From the NCBI GenBank assembly GCA_026003395.1, contig BPHE01000019.1, positions 1 through 37,556 of the forward strand: a stretch of 37,556 nt of DNA, read 5' to 3'. This stretch comes from Vicingaceae bacterium (GTDB lineage: Bacteria > Bacteroidota > Bacteroidia > Flavobacteriales_E > Vicingaceae). Below, in pieces: positions 26,275-35,405 of the stretch (position 1 is its first letter; each line of letters starts with the position of its first letter). Position numbers and translations under genes: made by a program. The notes under the pieces are model-generated. The model did not search any database, had not been told where the DNA came from, and worked only from the letters and a program-made list of their open reading frames with translations.

Positions 26275-27576
26275 ATGAAAAAAATATGGTTAATAGCAGC
26301 ATTAGGTTTAATCGGAAGTTTTCAATTACAAGCCCAAGGGAAATATGGTAAAACACCGCAAGACAGCATCCGGTGTATAGAAGGATTGTCGCTTTACAAA
26401 GATTTTATAAAATCAAATCCTGCTCAAGCACGCAATTATTGGATTATTCCTTTTAGTTTATGTCCTGCTTCCAGCGAAAAGATGTATCTTGACGGAGTGG
26501 ATATTTATGAAGCCCTTATCAAAAATGAAAAAGACAAAGCCAAGAAGGAAGCATACATCGATACAATCTTATTGATTCATGACAGGAGAATAGAAAATTT
26601 TGGCAAAGAAGAGATGATATTGGGTTATAAAGGAGCCGATTTATATAAATACCGTCCTGAAAAGGTGGAAGAGGCCTATGAAATGTTAAAGAAAAGTGTG
26701 AGCGGTATGGGTAACAAGAGTTTGATTGCAACGATACAATATTTTATGATGGCCAGCATCGACATGGAAAAGAAAGGGAAAATATCTCCTTCGGAAGTGG
26801 TTGAAAATTTCAATACTACAGCATCAATAGCCGAATGGAACATTCAAAATAATCAGAAATATAGTCAATATTATAAAACAGCGCTTGAAAACATAGAAAA
26901 ACTGGCGGCACCTTATCTCAACTGCGAAACTTTGGTGGGAATAGTGGAAAAAAACTTCGAAGCCAATCAAAACAATATCGAGTGGCTAAAAAAATGGGCG
27001 TCGATGATGGATTCAAAGGGGTGTACCGAAAGTAATTCCTATATTAAACTGGCAGAAAGTTTATACAAATTGGAGCCAAGTGCCGAAGCTGCAAAAAATA
27101 TGGCAATGGTATATTTTGGCAAAAAAGATTATTCTCAAGCTTTGAGCTATATCGATAAAGCAATTGAACAAGAAAGTGATCCTGCCACCAAAGCCGATTA
27201 CTATATCAAACAGGCAGTGATTTATTTAAAAATGGGAAACTATCCGGCGGTAAGGACAGCTGCCCAGAAAGCACTCGGACTCAATGCTTCTCTTGGCCAG
27301 GCATATTTGTTGATTGGAGATGCCTATGCGGCTTCAGCTTCATCTTGCGGAGATGATCCTTGTGCTCGTGGAATGGTTTATATAGCAGCCGTTGAAAAAT
27401 ATCAGAAAGCAAAGGCAGTGGACGCATCCGTTTCTTCAGAAGCACAATCGCGAATCAATAGTTATTCGGCATATTTCCCCAAAAAAGAAGATTGTTTTTT
27501 TCAAGGGTTGAAAGATGGCGATAGTTACACAGTTGGTTGTTGGATCAACGAAACGGTTACAGTAAGAACAAAATAA
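26275..27576 (+). CDS. Exported TPR-repeat protein
   Basis: A 433-aa periplasmic or outer-membrane-associated protein. MKKIWLIAALGLIGSFQLQAQ is a signal peptide, so the ATG at 26275 is chosen over the frame opening at 26236. The N-terminal two thirds is helical without a recognised name, and at least two TPR-like helix pairs occur near residues 265-350 (AAKNMAMVYFGKKDYSQALSYIDKAIEQ and ATKADYYIKQAVIYLKMGNYPAVRTAAQKAL). Cysteines in SSCGDDPCARG and near the C terminus could form disulfides. TPR modules suggest a protein-protein adaptor role. It is between the outer-membrane protein and lptC. Confidence 0.8.
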   Translation: MKKIWLIAALGLIGSFQLQAQGKYGKTPQDSIRCIEGLSLYKDFIKSNPAQARNYWIIPFSLCPASSEKMYLDGVDIYEALIKNEKDKAKKEAYIDTILLIHDRRIENFGKEEMILGYKGADLYKYRPEKVEEAYEMLKKSVSGMGNKSLIATIQYFMMASIDMEKKGKISPSEVVENFNTTASIAEWNIQNNQKYSQYYKTALENIEKLAAPYLNCETLVGIVEKNFEANQNNIEWLKKWASMMDSKGCTESNSYIKLAESLYKLEPSAEAAKNMAMVYFGKKDYSQALSYIDKAIEQESDPATKADYYIKQAVIYLKMGNYPAVRTAAQKALGLNASLGQAYLLIGDAYAASASSCGDDPCARGMVYIAAVEKYQKAKAVDASVSSEAQSRINSYSAYFPKKEDCFFQGLKDGDSYTVGCWINETVTVRTK

Positions 27577-27584
27577 ATCTATTT

Positions 27585-28139
27585 ATGTCAGAAAAATGGA
27601 TAGCCCCGGTTTCTATTATTTTTGCCGGGGTTATTTTTTTTGCTTGTACTTATGATAAATCAGAATTGGAAAAGTATGTAAAAGAAAAATATCCTGCAGA
27701 AGAGGCGGTTAATGTCACATTGGATTACACCGAATTTGGAGAGCCAAAAATTAAAGTAAAAGCAGGTAAAATGACGCGTTATGAAAAACCTGAAAATTTT
27801 ACTTTATTGACTCAGGGAGTGAATGTTTTGTTTTTTGATAGTGCCGGAAATGTTCAATCTGAAATAAATTGTGAAATTGCAGAGCTATACCAGGATAAAG
27901 CATTGATGATTGCCAAACATAATGTGATAGTGAAAGATTTGTTTGAAAATAAGCAGCTTAGAACCGAGCAGTTGATTTGGGATCAAAAAAAGGAAATCAT
28001 ACACACTAATAGTGAAGTTGAAATAATTACGGCTGATGAAATTATACGTGGTGAAGGTTTTGAAGCCGATCAAGAATTTACAAAATATAAAATCAAAAAA
28101 ATTAATGGCACAATAAAAGTTACTGAAGATGAATCCTAA
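27585..28139 (+). CDS. lptC: LPS export periplasmic protein LptC
   Basis: LptC is the membrane-anchored periplasmic jaw that receives LPS from LptB2FG and passes it to LptA. The 184-aa protein (start 27585; the earlier TTG at 27537 is inside the TPR gene) has an N-terminal hydrophobic anchor ending in the lipobox-like VIFFAC, so it may be a lipoprotein here. The beta-jellyroll pattern follows (KIKVKAGKMTRYEKPENFTLL, INCEIAELYQDKALMIAKHNVIV, TEQLIWDQKKEIIHTNSEVEI). Identification is by pattern and context and is fairly secure. Its end overlaps the small membrane protein gene. Confidence 0.85.
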   Translation: MSEKWIAPVSIIFAGVIFFACTYDKSELEKYVKEKYPAEEAVNVTLDYTEFGEPKIKVKAGKMTRYEKPENFTLLTQGVNVLFFDSAGNVQSEINCEIAELYQDKALMIAKHNVIVKDLFENKQLRTEQLIWDQKKEIIHTNSEVEIITADEIIRGEGFEADQEFTKYKIKKINGTIKVTEDES

Positions 28140-28344
28140 ATCAATGATCAAATACCACAAGATGATGATGTGGATATGGCTTGCTCTGGCCATTATGTCT
28201 TTGTCGGTTGTAATCTCTTTGACGATGGCCGCAGGAATAAAAGAAACCTGGTTGTATTATTTATTGCCTGTTTTTTGTTTTATTTTATTTCTTATTAGAA
28301 GGTCGTTGGTAGAAAAAATTAAAAAAGAACATCATTTGGAATAG
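28129..28344 (+). CDS. Small two-span membrane protein, unknown function
   Basis: A 71-aa protein with two predicted membrane spans (about 13-35 and 42-57) and a basic C-terminal tail (RRSLVEKIKKEHHLE). The start at 28129 overlaps lptC by 11 nt in another frame; an ATG at 28144 is a possible alternative. It ends the coaX-lptC run. Small membrane proteins in this position next to lptC are known in other Bacteroidota, but no function has been assigned that I can name. Confidence 0.65.
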   Translation: MNPKSMIKYHKMMMWIWLALAIMSLSVVISLTMAAGIKETWLYYLLPVFCFILFLIRRSLVEKIKKEHHLE

Positions 28345-28451
28345 GTTCTTTGTGAAGTAAGGTAAAAAATAGTTTAATTTTTCGGGTTTTCAGTTAATCA
28401 TTTTGAATTTTAGGATTTTCATCGTGATTTTTCCGCAATTTCTCTAATTTA

Positions 28452-28482
28452 TTGAGGTATTCAGATTTAATCGTTAAATTTG
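28452..28482 (+). promoter_or_regulatory. Bacteroidota-type promoter of the SBBP/PKD gene
   Basis: TTG (28452-28454), a 20-nt spacer and TAAATTTG (28475-28482) fit TTG-N19/20-TAnnTTTG. It is about 20 nt before the start codon at 28503 and gives the big secreted-protein gene its own transcript. Confidence 0.7.
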
Positions 28483-28502
28483 TTGAATGCAACTCAAAAT
28501 GA

Positions 28503-31500
28503 ATGAGACCGCATTCATTAAAATTATGTTTTCTACTCACAACATTTTTTCTGACAAAATCTGTTTTGTCGATACGGCATGATTTTTTTCAACAAAACAA
28601 TCTTTCAATAAAAAGCGAAAAATTTGGCGGATTTGTCGAGAATCTTGGTCAAATGATGGATATAAACGGTAATCCGGCTCAAGATGTTCTTTTTGCAAGT
28701 TATTCGGCCAATATGAATTTATGGATTACCAAGAGCGGGATAGTATTTGAAGTGGTGAAAATAGAAGAAGAAGCATCTGAAAATATTTCCCAAGAAAATA
28801 TTTTCAACAGACATGAAGAGGAGGAATTTAAAATCAACAGCGAAATTATTGAGTTGATACTGAATAATGGAGAAATAAAAAGTGAGAATATTGAAAAATT
28901 GAATCCTTTTGAAGGATCCAAAAACTTTTTTTATCCGCATTGCCGTGATGGAATTTATGGCGTGAAAGAATACGGAGCATTGGTCATTAAAAATGTATAT
29001 GAAAAAATTGACTGGGTGCTTTATTTTACGGAAGATAGACAGTTTAAATACGATTTTGTTATACATCCGGGTGGTGATTACAAAGCAATAGAATTGCTTT
29101 ATCGTTCAAAAAAGCCCTTGAAAATAAATAAAATGGGCGAGTTGGAAATTAATACCATGATGGGGCTATTCAAGGAAGCCAGTCCAGTAAGTTTTATTGG
29201 AAGCTCAACGATAAAAACCAATTTTATTATTCATCGGCAACATTCCCGGTTATTCAATAATGACAAAGGATTTGAGACATTCGTAAAGTTTGAACCGGAA
29301 GGATTGAAAAAAAATCCGGATAAAAAGTTAATCATTGATCCACAAATAATCTGGTCAACATTTTTTGGCGGTTCTCAGCTGGATGGTCCTCAATGCATTG
29401 ATGTGGATGCTAATGGGAATGTCTATGTAGCAGGATATGTAACATCTGCCAATTTCCCATTGGTCAACACAGACAGCTATTTTCAAAAAACTTATGCAGG
29501 CACGGGAGATGTTTTGATAATGAAATTTGATAATACGGGAAAACTGCTTTGGAGCACTTTTTATGGAGGCACTTTGACTGATGTTTCAACCTCGATTGTG
29601 TTTGATAAAAATGGTTATATTTATTTGACCGGTTATACAAAATCAAACAATTTTCCGGTATTACAAAAACCCGGTTCTTTTTTTCAGGCAAATAAAGGGT
29701 CTGATTGGGATGCATTTATATTGCAGTTTTCAACCAATGGCACATTGGTTTGGTCTACATTTTTAGGAGGAAATGCTGAAGAACGGGCATATAGTATTGA
29801 CGTTGACAATAACGGAAATATTTTTATCGCCGGTTCTACGTATTCCACCGATCTTCCTGTAAATTCTATTCCGGGTTATCCTCAGAGTGCTCATGCAGGC
29901 AATACCGATATTTTTGTGTTTAAATTTGACAATATCGGAACTAAATTGTGGGGCTCTTATTATGGCGGAATAAATGACGAAAGCGCTTTCTCTATTGAAT
30001 GTGATCAATTTGGCAATTTGTTGGTTGCCGGCTACACAAATTCCCCCGGGTTATATACAAAAAACATGGGAAACTTTTATCAAGATACTTTATCCGGAGG
30101 TGATGATGCATTGATTTTGAAATTTTCTCCTTCCGGAAACATTCTTTGGGCAACTTATTTTGGAGGAAGTGCCGATGATTATGCCCGATCACTTAAAATT
30201 GGTCTATCGCAGGAGATTTACATAGAAGGTTTGACTACTTCTAATGATTTACCCCTTAAAAGTTCGGGAAGTTTTATAGATAGTACGTTAAATGGTGGAC
30301 AAGACATATTTTATGTAAAATTTTCAGCTAATTCTCAGTTAGTTTGGTCTACTTATTTTGGCGGCAACAATAAGGAATGGATCAGTTCTTTTCGTACCAT
30401 TGCTATTGACCAATGTGGAAGGGTTTACTTTAGTTTCAACACCAATTCACAAGACGTGCCATTGAAAGATGTATGCCTGTCTTTTATTGACAGCACCTTT
30501 GATGGTACAAGAGATATAGTGATTGCCTCATTTGACCGTTACGATTATTTTTTGTGGAGTTCTTATATTGGTGGGGATGGGTTTGATTTCAGAGAAAGCA
30601 TTGTCATGGATCAAAACGATAATCTATACATAACGGGAGAGTGGGTAAATGCCAAGGATACTAACACCTATCCATTGAAAAATCCGGGCAATGGCGCTTT
30701 TTATGATAATACACCTAATGGCAAAGATGATGGGTTTATCTTGAAGTTGTACTTTCCCAAAGACGTTATTCAGGCGACATGCAATGGACCTGTATGTGAG
30801 GGACAAAATTTGGAACTGAATGCTTCGTTGGTTTATAATCATGCATGTTCTGTAATGTGGACAGGTCCGGCAAGTTTTACTTCCGGTTCATTGACCATAT
30901 CCATTCAAAATGCATCTTTGCAAGATTCCGGGGTTTATTTGGTTATGTCCCGGGAGTTTTGTGCTTATGATACCGTTCATGTGATTGTTCACCAAAATCC
31001 GTTAGCGTCGATAAATGCCATTGACTCCGTTTGTGAAGGGCAAAATATAGTTTTGAGCGGACAGGGTGGAAGTTTTTATGAATGGTCAGGTCCAAATAAT
31101 TTTTTTTCACAGTCGCAGCAGATATTTTTAAACAACGTGAATTTAAATAATGCCGGCAGTTATATGTTAATTGTCACAGATAGCAATACTTGCTCCGATA
31201 CCGCTTATCAAAATATCACCGTGTTTCCTAAACCTGTAGCCAATTTCTCTGCCAATGATGTTTGTCTCGGTTTATCAACTTCTTTTGTTGACCTCTCTTC
31301 CGTTGCTTCAGGAAACATCACGCAATGGAACTGGAATTTCAATCCCGGTTCGTCCAACCTGCAAAATCCGTCCAACACTTTTGCCAATCATGGTGCCTAC
31401 AATGTGCAGCTTATCGTTACGACCGACAATAATTGCTCCGACACGGTAACCAAAACGGTTAACGTTTGGCCCCTCCCTGTGCCGGATTTCTCTGCTCCGG

Positions 31501-32507
31501 ATGTTTGTCTGGGAGTGACCACGCCTTTCTCTGCCAATGTCTCTATCCCTTCCGGTTCCATTACCGGATATGCCTGGAATTTTGGTGACAATTCCTCGGC
31601 TTCCGGCAGCTCTGTGACGCATACCTACGCCGCCGACGGAACCTATAATGTGAAACTTACCGCTACTTCCGACAAGGGATGTGTCGATTCGATCACCAAA
31701 CCGGTCAACGTATGGCCTCTCCCTGTGGTGGATTTCTCTGCCGATACCACCAATGGTTGCAGCCCGGTGTGTGTCAATTTCTCTGCGAATGTGTCCATTT
31801 CTTCCGGAACAATCAATGCTTATCTCTGGAATCTCGGTAATGGCAGCAACGCTTCTTCGCCCAATCCTACGGCCTGCTATGAAAATGCGACGGCTTCCCC
31901 AAAATCCTTCTCCGTCTCTTTGTCGGCTACTTCCGACAAAGGGTGTGCTTCGTCCATCACCAAAAACAATTTTGTTACGGTCTTCCCAAATGCCCTGGCC
32001 GATTTCTACTTCTCCCCCGACCAACAATCCATCTTCAGCCCGGATTTTCAATTCTACAACCAATCGTTTGCGGCCAATCAGTTTGTTTGGAATTTCGGCG
32101 ACGGTTCTACTTCCAACCTGCCTAATCCCACTCATACCTATAACGACACGGGCACGTACACCATCACATTGCTGGCTAACAATGCATGGGGATGTGCCGA
32201 CACCATTGCAAAATCTTTGAGGGTTTTGCCCGAGTTTGCCATCTATGTGCCCAATGCCTTCACGCCCGATGGAGACAAGCACAACAATACCTGGAAGGTA
32301 TATGGCTTTGGGATTAAAAATATTACCATTTATGTGTTTAACAGATGGGGGGAACTTATTTGGCAAACAGATAATATTCATTTAAGTTGGGACGGCATGG
32401 TAAACAATATAGCTGCCCCAACAGGTGTTTATCCATACAGAATCATAGTGGAAACATACAAAGGATATGTTTACGAATATTTTGGATCAGTTCATTTGAT
32501 AAGGTAA
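28503..32507 (+). CDS. Secreted SBBP-repeat / Ig-like / PKD protein with type B T9SS C-terminal domain
   Basis: A 1334-aa cell-surface or secreted protein. Signal peptide at about 1-23. Residues about 38-275 are the DUF7948-type N-terminal domain (FVENLGQM...), 276-750 hold seven or eight SBBP beta-propeller-like repeats (WSTFFGGSQLDG..., repeated 'W-S-T-Y-F-G-G' blades), 758-905 two Ig-like segments with paired cysteines, and 910-1240 four PKD domains (for example YAWNFGDNSS, FVWNFGDGSTSNLPNPTHTY). The last ~90 residues (VPNAFTPDGDKHNNTWKV... to SVHLIR) are the gliding-motility-associated type B C-terminal domain, which targets proteins through the type IX secretion system. Probably an adhesin or S-layer-like surface protein. 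The PKD block has different base composition (see findings). Confidence 0.92.
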   Translation: MRPHSLKLCFLLTTFFLTKSVLSIRHDFFQQNNLSIKSEKFGGFVENLGQMMDINGNPAQDVLFASYSANMNLWITKSGIVFEVVKIEEEASENISQENIFNRHEEEEFKINSEIIELILNNGEIKSENIEKLNPFEGSKNFFYPHCRDGIYGVKEYGALVIKNVYEKIDWVLYFTEDRQFKYDFVIHPGGDYKAIELLYRSKKPLKINKMGELEINTMMGLFKEASPVSFIGSSTIKTNFIIHRQHSRLFNNDKGFETFVKFEPEGLKKNPDKKLIIDPQIIWSTFFGGSQLDGPQCIDVDANGNVYVAGYVTSANFPLVNTDSYFQKTYAGTGDVLIMKFDNTGKLLWSTFYGGTLTDVSTSIVFDKNGYIYLTGYTKSNNFPVLQKPGSFFQANKGSDWDAFILQFSTNGTLVWSTFLGGNAEERAYSIDVDNNGNIFIAGSTYSTDLPVNSIPGYPQSAHAGNTDIFVFKFDNIGTKLWGSYYGGINDESAFSIECDQFGNLLVAGYTNSPGLYTKNMGNFYQDTLSGGDDALILKFSPSGNILWATYFGGSADDYARSLKIGLSQEIYIEGLTTSNDLPLKSSGSFIDSTLNGGQDIFYVKFSANSQLVWSTYFGGNNKEWISSFRTIAIDQCGRVYFSFNTNSQDVPLKDVCLSFIDSTFDGTRDIVIASFDRYDYFLWSSYIGGDGFDFRESIVMDQNDNLYITGEWVNAKDTNTYPLKNPGNGAFYDNTPNGKDDGFILKLYFPKDVIQATCNGPVCEGQNLELNASLVYNHACSVMWTGPASFTSGSLTISIQNASLQDSGVYLVMSREFCAYDTVHVIVHQNPLASINAIDSVCEGQNIVLSGQGGSFYEWSGPNNFFSQSQQIFLNNVNLNNAGSYMLIVTDSNTCSDTAYQNITVFPKPVANFSANDVCLGLSTSFVDLSSVASGNITQWNWNFNPGSSNLQNPSNTFANHGAYNVQLIVTTDNNCSDTVTKTVNVWPLPVPDFSAPDVCLGVTTPFSANVSIPSGSITGYAWNFGDNSSASGSSVTHTYAADGTYNVKLTATSDKGCVDSITKPVNVWPLPVVDFSADTTNGCSPVCVNFSANVSISSGTINAYLWNLGNGSNASSPNPTACYENATASPKSFSVSLSATSDKGCASSITKNNFVTVFPNALADFYFSPDQQSIFSPDFQFYNQSFAANQFVWNFGDGSTSNLPNPTHTYNDTGTYTITLLANNAWGCADTIAKSLRVLPEFAIYVPNAFTPDGDKHNNTWKVYGFGIKNITIYVFNRWGELIWQTDNIHLSWDGMVNNIAAPTGVYPYRIIVETYKGYVYEYFGSVHLIR

Positions 32508-32602
32508 AGCCCAATGACCATATTTAAAGTAAATTTTGTGTTTATTCCCGGCAGATGTTTTTTGAAAAATATAATGTTGATTCTAATGAAAACAATAACC
32601 GT

Positions 32603-34621
32603 CTATTGTTCCAACAATGTAAAAAACTCATCTTCCGAAAGAATCTTCACGCCAAGTTCTTTAGCTTTTTCAAGTTTGGCCGGTCCCATATTTTCACCAG
32701 CAACAATAAAATCGGTTTTTTTACTGACCGAGCTGCTAACTTTGCCACCATTCAATTCAATAAGGTCTTTAAGATCTTCTCTTGAAATTTTATGAAACAC
32801 ACCACTGATGACAATAGTTTTCCCTTGTAATTTACCGGATTTTTGGGATAACAGTTTTTCATCGATTGAAAACTGTAATCCTGCTTTCTTTAGTTCTTGT
32901 ATAATTTTTTGGTTATGGGGGTCTTTAAAAAAAGCAATGATACTGTCGGCAATAATTTCACCAATGTCTTCGGTTTGCATCAATTCTTCTTTGGTTGCAT
33001 TCATTAAAGCATCCAAACTACCAAACTTTCTGGCTAGTTTTTTGGCTGTTGTTTCTCCAACATGACGTATGCCCAAAGCAAACAAAACACGTTCAAAAGG
33101 AACATTCTTACTTTTTTCTATTGCTTCGATCAAGTTGGTTGACGATTTTTCTGCCCACCGTTCGAGCTTCAGCAAATCCTCTTTTTTCAAGTGATAAATA
33201 TCGGCAATGGTTTTAATCAAATTTTTTTCGAACAACAATTCAACGGTTTCTTCGCCCAGACCTTCGATATTCATAGCTTTTCGTTGGGTAAAATGAATGA
33301 TTTTGCCTTTTAATTGTGGGGGGCAATCCCATTCATTTGGACAAAAAACAAGAGATTGACTTTCGTCACGTTTCAATTTGCTTCCACAGGCGGGGCAATG
33401 AGTTACAAAATGTATTTTGGGTGAACCCGGTTTTCGTTTTTCTGCTTTGATTTCAACAATTTTGGGAATAATTTCTCCTCCTTTTTCCACAACAACTGTA
33501 TCTCCAACGTGAAGATCCATTTTTTCCAACTGATCGGCATTGTAGAGAGAAGCTCTTTTGACAACCGTGCCGGCCAACAATACGGGTTTAAGATTGGCAA
33601 CAGGCGTAATAATACCGGTTCTCCCTACCTGAAAGTCGACCGAAATCAATTCTGTTTCTGCTTGTTCGGGCTTATATTTAAAAGCTATGGCCCATCTTGG
33701 GGCTTTGCTGGTAAAGCCCAAGATTTCTCTTTGACGGATAGAGTCCACTTTTATAACCACTCCGTCCACTTCGAAAGGCAATTCATTGCGACGGGTTTCC
33801 CAATATTGGATAAACTCTTTTATTTCTTGCAATGAATGGCAAAGTTTTATATAATTTTTTTCAAAATTTGGCACATTAAAACCCCATTTACGGGCAAGTT
33901 GAAGTGTTTTGAAATGGCTATCCTCATTAAGTGAATCGGAAATGATGTAATAAATCACGCCTTCTAATCTGCGTCGTGCGACCTCCGCAGAATCCTGAAG
34001 TTTTAGTGTTCCTCCTGTGGCATTACGTGGATTGGCAAATGGTGGTTCGCCTATCTCTTCCCTTTCTTTGTTGATGCGCAAAAATTCCTTTTTGGGCATG
34101 TAAATTTCTCCACGCGCATATAATTTTTCCGGATAATCTTGATGTAATTTCAGAGGGATGCTTCTCACAGTTTTTACGTTGTTGCTGATATTGTCACCCC
34201 TTATGCCATCCCCGCGGGTGATGGCTTTGACAAATATTCCGTTTTCATACAAAATACTTATGGCAATACCGTCATATTTAAGTTCGCAAGTGTATAATGG
34301 TAGTTTTCCCAATGTTTTCACCACTCTGTTGTGAAATTCATTTAATTCTTCCGGTGAATAAACATTATCCAAAGAATACATCGGATACTCATGTGATTCT
34401 GTTGGGAATTCCTTAGTAATAGAACCTCCCACACGTTTTGAAGGAGAGTTTGGGTCGTCAAATTGTGGATATTTTTTTTCAAGTTCAATCAACTCATGCA
34501 TTAATTGATCAAACTCATAGTCGGAAATGGTCGGTTGATTGAGAATATAATAACGGTAATTATGTTCTTCAATTTCTTTTCTTAATTGCTCGATTCTTTG
34601 TTTGGCCTGATGAATATCCAT
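32603..34621 (-). CDS. ligA: NAD-dependent DNA ligase LigA
   Basis: LigA seals nicks in replication and repair with NAD+. Domains in order: Ia (about 1-70, NYRYYILNQPTISDYEFDQLM), adenylation with catalytic lysine K115 in CELKYDGIAI, OB fold (IAFKYKPEQAETELISVDFQVGRTG), a four-cysteine zinc finger (CPACGSK... and FCPNEWDC), helix-hairpin-helix repeats (ALGIRHVGETTAKKLARKFGSLDAL) and a C-terminal BRCT domain (LQGKTIVISGVF... to VKILSEDEF). At 672 aa it is standard. It is convergent with the adhesin gene, 95 nt apart, and divergent from the hydrolase. Confidence 0.98.
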   Translation of the reverse strand: MDIHQAKQRIEQLRKEIEEHNYRYYILNQPTISDYEFDQLMHELIELEKKYPQFDDPNSPSKRVGGSITKEFPTESHEYPMYSLDNVYSPEELNEFHNRVVKTLGKLPLYTCELKYDGIAISILYENGIFVKAITRGDGIRGDNISNNVKTVRSIPLKLHQDYPEKLYARGEIYMPKKEFLRINKEREEIGEPPFANPRNATGGTLKLQDSAEVARRRLEGVIYYIISDSLNEDSHFKTLQLARKWGFNVPNFEKNYIKLCHSLQEIKEFIQYWETRRNELPFEVDGVVIKVDSIRQREILGFTSKAPRWAIAFKYKPEQAETELISVDFQVGRTGIITPVANLKPVLLAGTVVKRASLYNADQLEKMDLHVGDTVVVEKGGEIIPKIVEIKAEKRKPGSPKIHFVTHCPACGSKLKRDESQSLVFCPNEWDCPPQLKGKIIHFTQRKAMNIEGLGEETVELLFEKNLIKTIADIYHLKKEDLLKLERWAEKSSTNLIEAIEKSKNVPFERVLFALGIRHVGETTAKKLARKFGSLDALMNATKEELMQTEDIGEIIADSIIAFFKDPHNQKIIQELKKAGLQFSIDEKLLSQKSGKLQGKTIVISGVFHKISREDLKDLIELNGGKVSSSVSKKTDFIVAGENMGPAKLEKAKELGVKILSEDEFFTLLEQ

Positions 34622-34667
34622 GTTTTTAGTTTTCTTTAAATTCGCATAAAATTAACAAAATCATCTT

Positions 34668-35402
34668 ATGAAAACACCGGTTTTGATAATGTTTATTTTT
34701 TGTTCTGTAAATCAAATTTTTGGACAGACAGAAGAGAAAGTTATTTTACATGCCAAAGATTCATTGGAAGTTACGGCATATTGGTGGCTGCCCCGTGAAA
34801 ATGATTTTAAAAATGTCTTTGTATTGTGTCATCAAGCCGGATGGAATCACAGGGAATATGATGAAATCAAACATCAATTATTGCAAATGGGTTTTGCTTG
34901 CCTGATTCTGGATCAACGTTCAGGCGGGGTTTTTAAAAATAAACCCAACGAAACGCATAACAAAGCATTGCGAAAGGGAAAGTCCACTCGTTATTTGGAT
35001 GCAATACCCGATATAGAAGCAGCCATAGAATTTGCTTTTAAGAAAAACAACAATAGGCCCATAATTCTTTGGGGCAGTTCATATTCTGCATCATTGGCAT
35101 TGATAATAGGTTGTCAAAACGAAAAAGTGATGGGTGTGATAGCTTTCAGTCCGGGAGAATATTTCGGGCAAGATTTTAATGTGAAAAAACACATTCACAA
35201 TTGCGAAAAACCTGTTTTTATTACAGGTTCTAGAGATGAAGAGCAGGCGGTTTTGGATTTTAAACAAGTATTGCCAAAAGCAGTTTTTTTCATACCCATC
35301 AAAGATGGCAGGCATGGTTCTTCTGCTTTATGGAAAAGTACTCCCGGACACGAAGAATATTGGGAGAAACTAATGGAGTTTTTGAAAGATAATATACATT
35401 AA
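34668..35402 (+). CDS. Exported alpha/beta-hydrolase with GxSxS nucleophile elbow
   Basis: A 244-aa periplasmic hydrolase. The signal peptide ends IFGQ (about residue 20). The Ser-Asp-His triad is inferable: S138 in WGSSYSASLAL, D190 in TGSRDEEQ and H216 in DGRHGSSAL. The elbow is G-x-S-x-S instead of the usual GxSxG. FVLCHQAGWNHREY forms the oxyanion strand and the DQRSGG loop is typical of a dienelactone-hydrolase-like esterase. The substrate is unknown. The downstream glycosylase starts 3 nt after its stop. A TAAATTCG box lies at 34637-34644. Confidence 0.85.
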   Translation: MKTPVLIMFIFCSVNQIFGQTEEKVILHAKDSLEVTAYWWLPRENDFKNVFVLCHQAGWNHREYDEIKHQLLQMGFACLILDQRSGGVFKNKPNETHNKALRKGKSTRYLDAIPDIEAAIEFAFKKNNNRPIILWGSSYSASLALIIGCQNEKVMGVIAFSPGEYFGQDFNVKKHIHNCEKPVFITGSRDEEQAVLDFKQVLPKAVFFIPIKDGRHGSSALWKSTPGHEEYWEKLMEFLKDNIH

Positions 35403-35405
35403 GCG

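Noticed and set aside
31308-32381. A 357-codon open frame on the minus strand inside the PKD region
   Set aside because: It is a shadow of the G+C-rich PKD coding strand; its product is rich in Arg, Gly and Ile without a recognisable fold, and the plus frame has clear PKD motifs.
32514-32795. Plus-strand frames after the adhesin gene
   Set aside because: They are antisense to the BRCT end of ligA and show no domain or composition of a gene.
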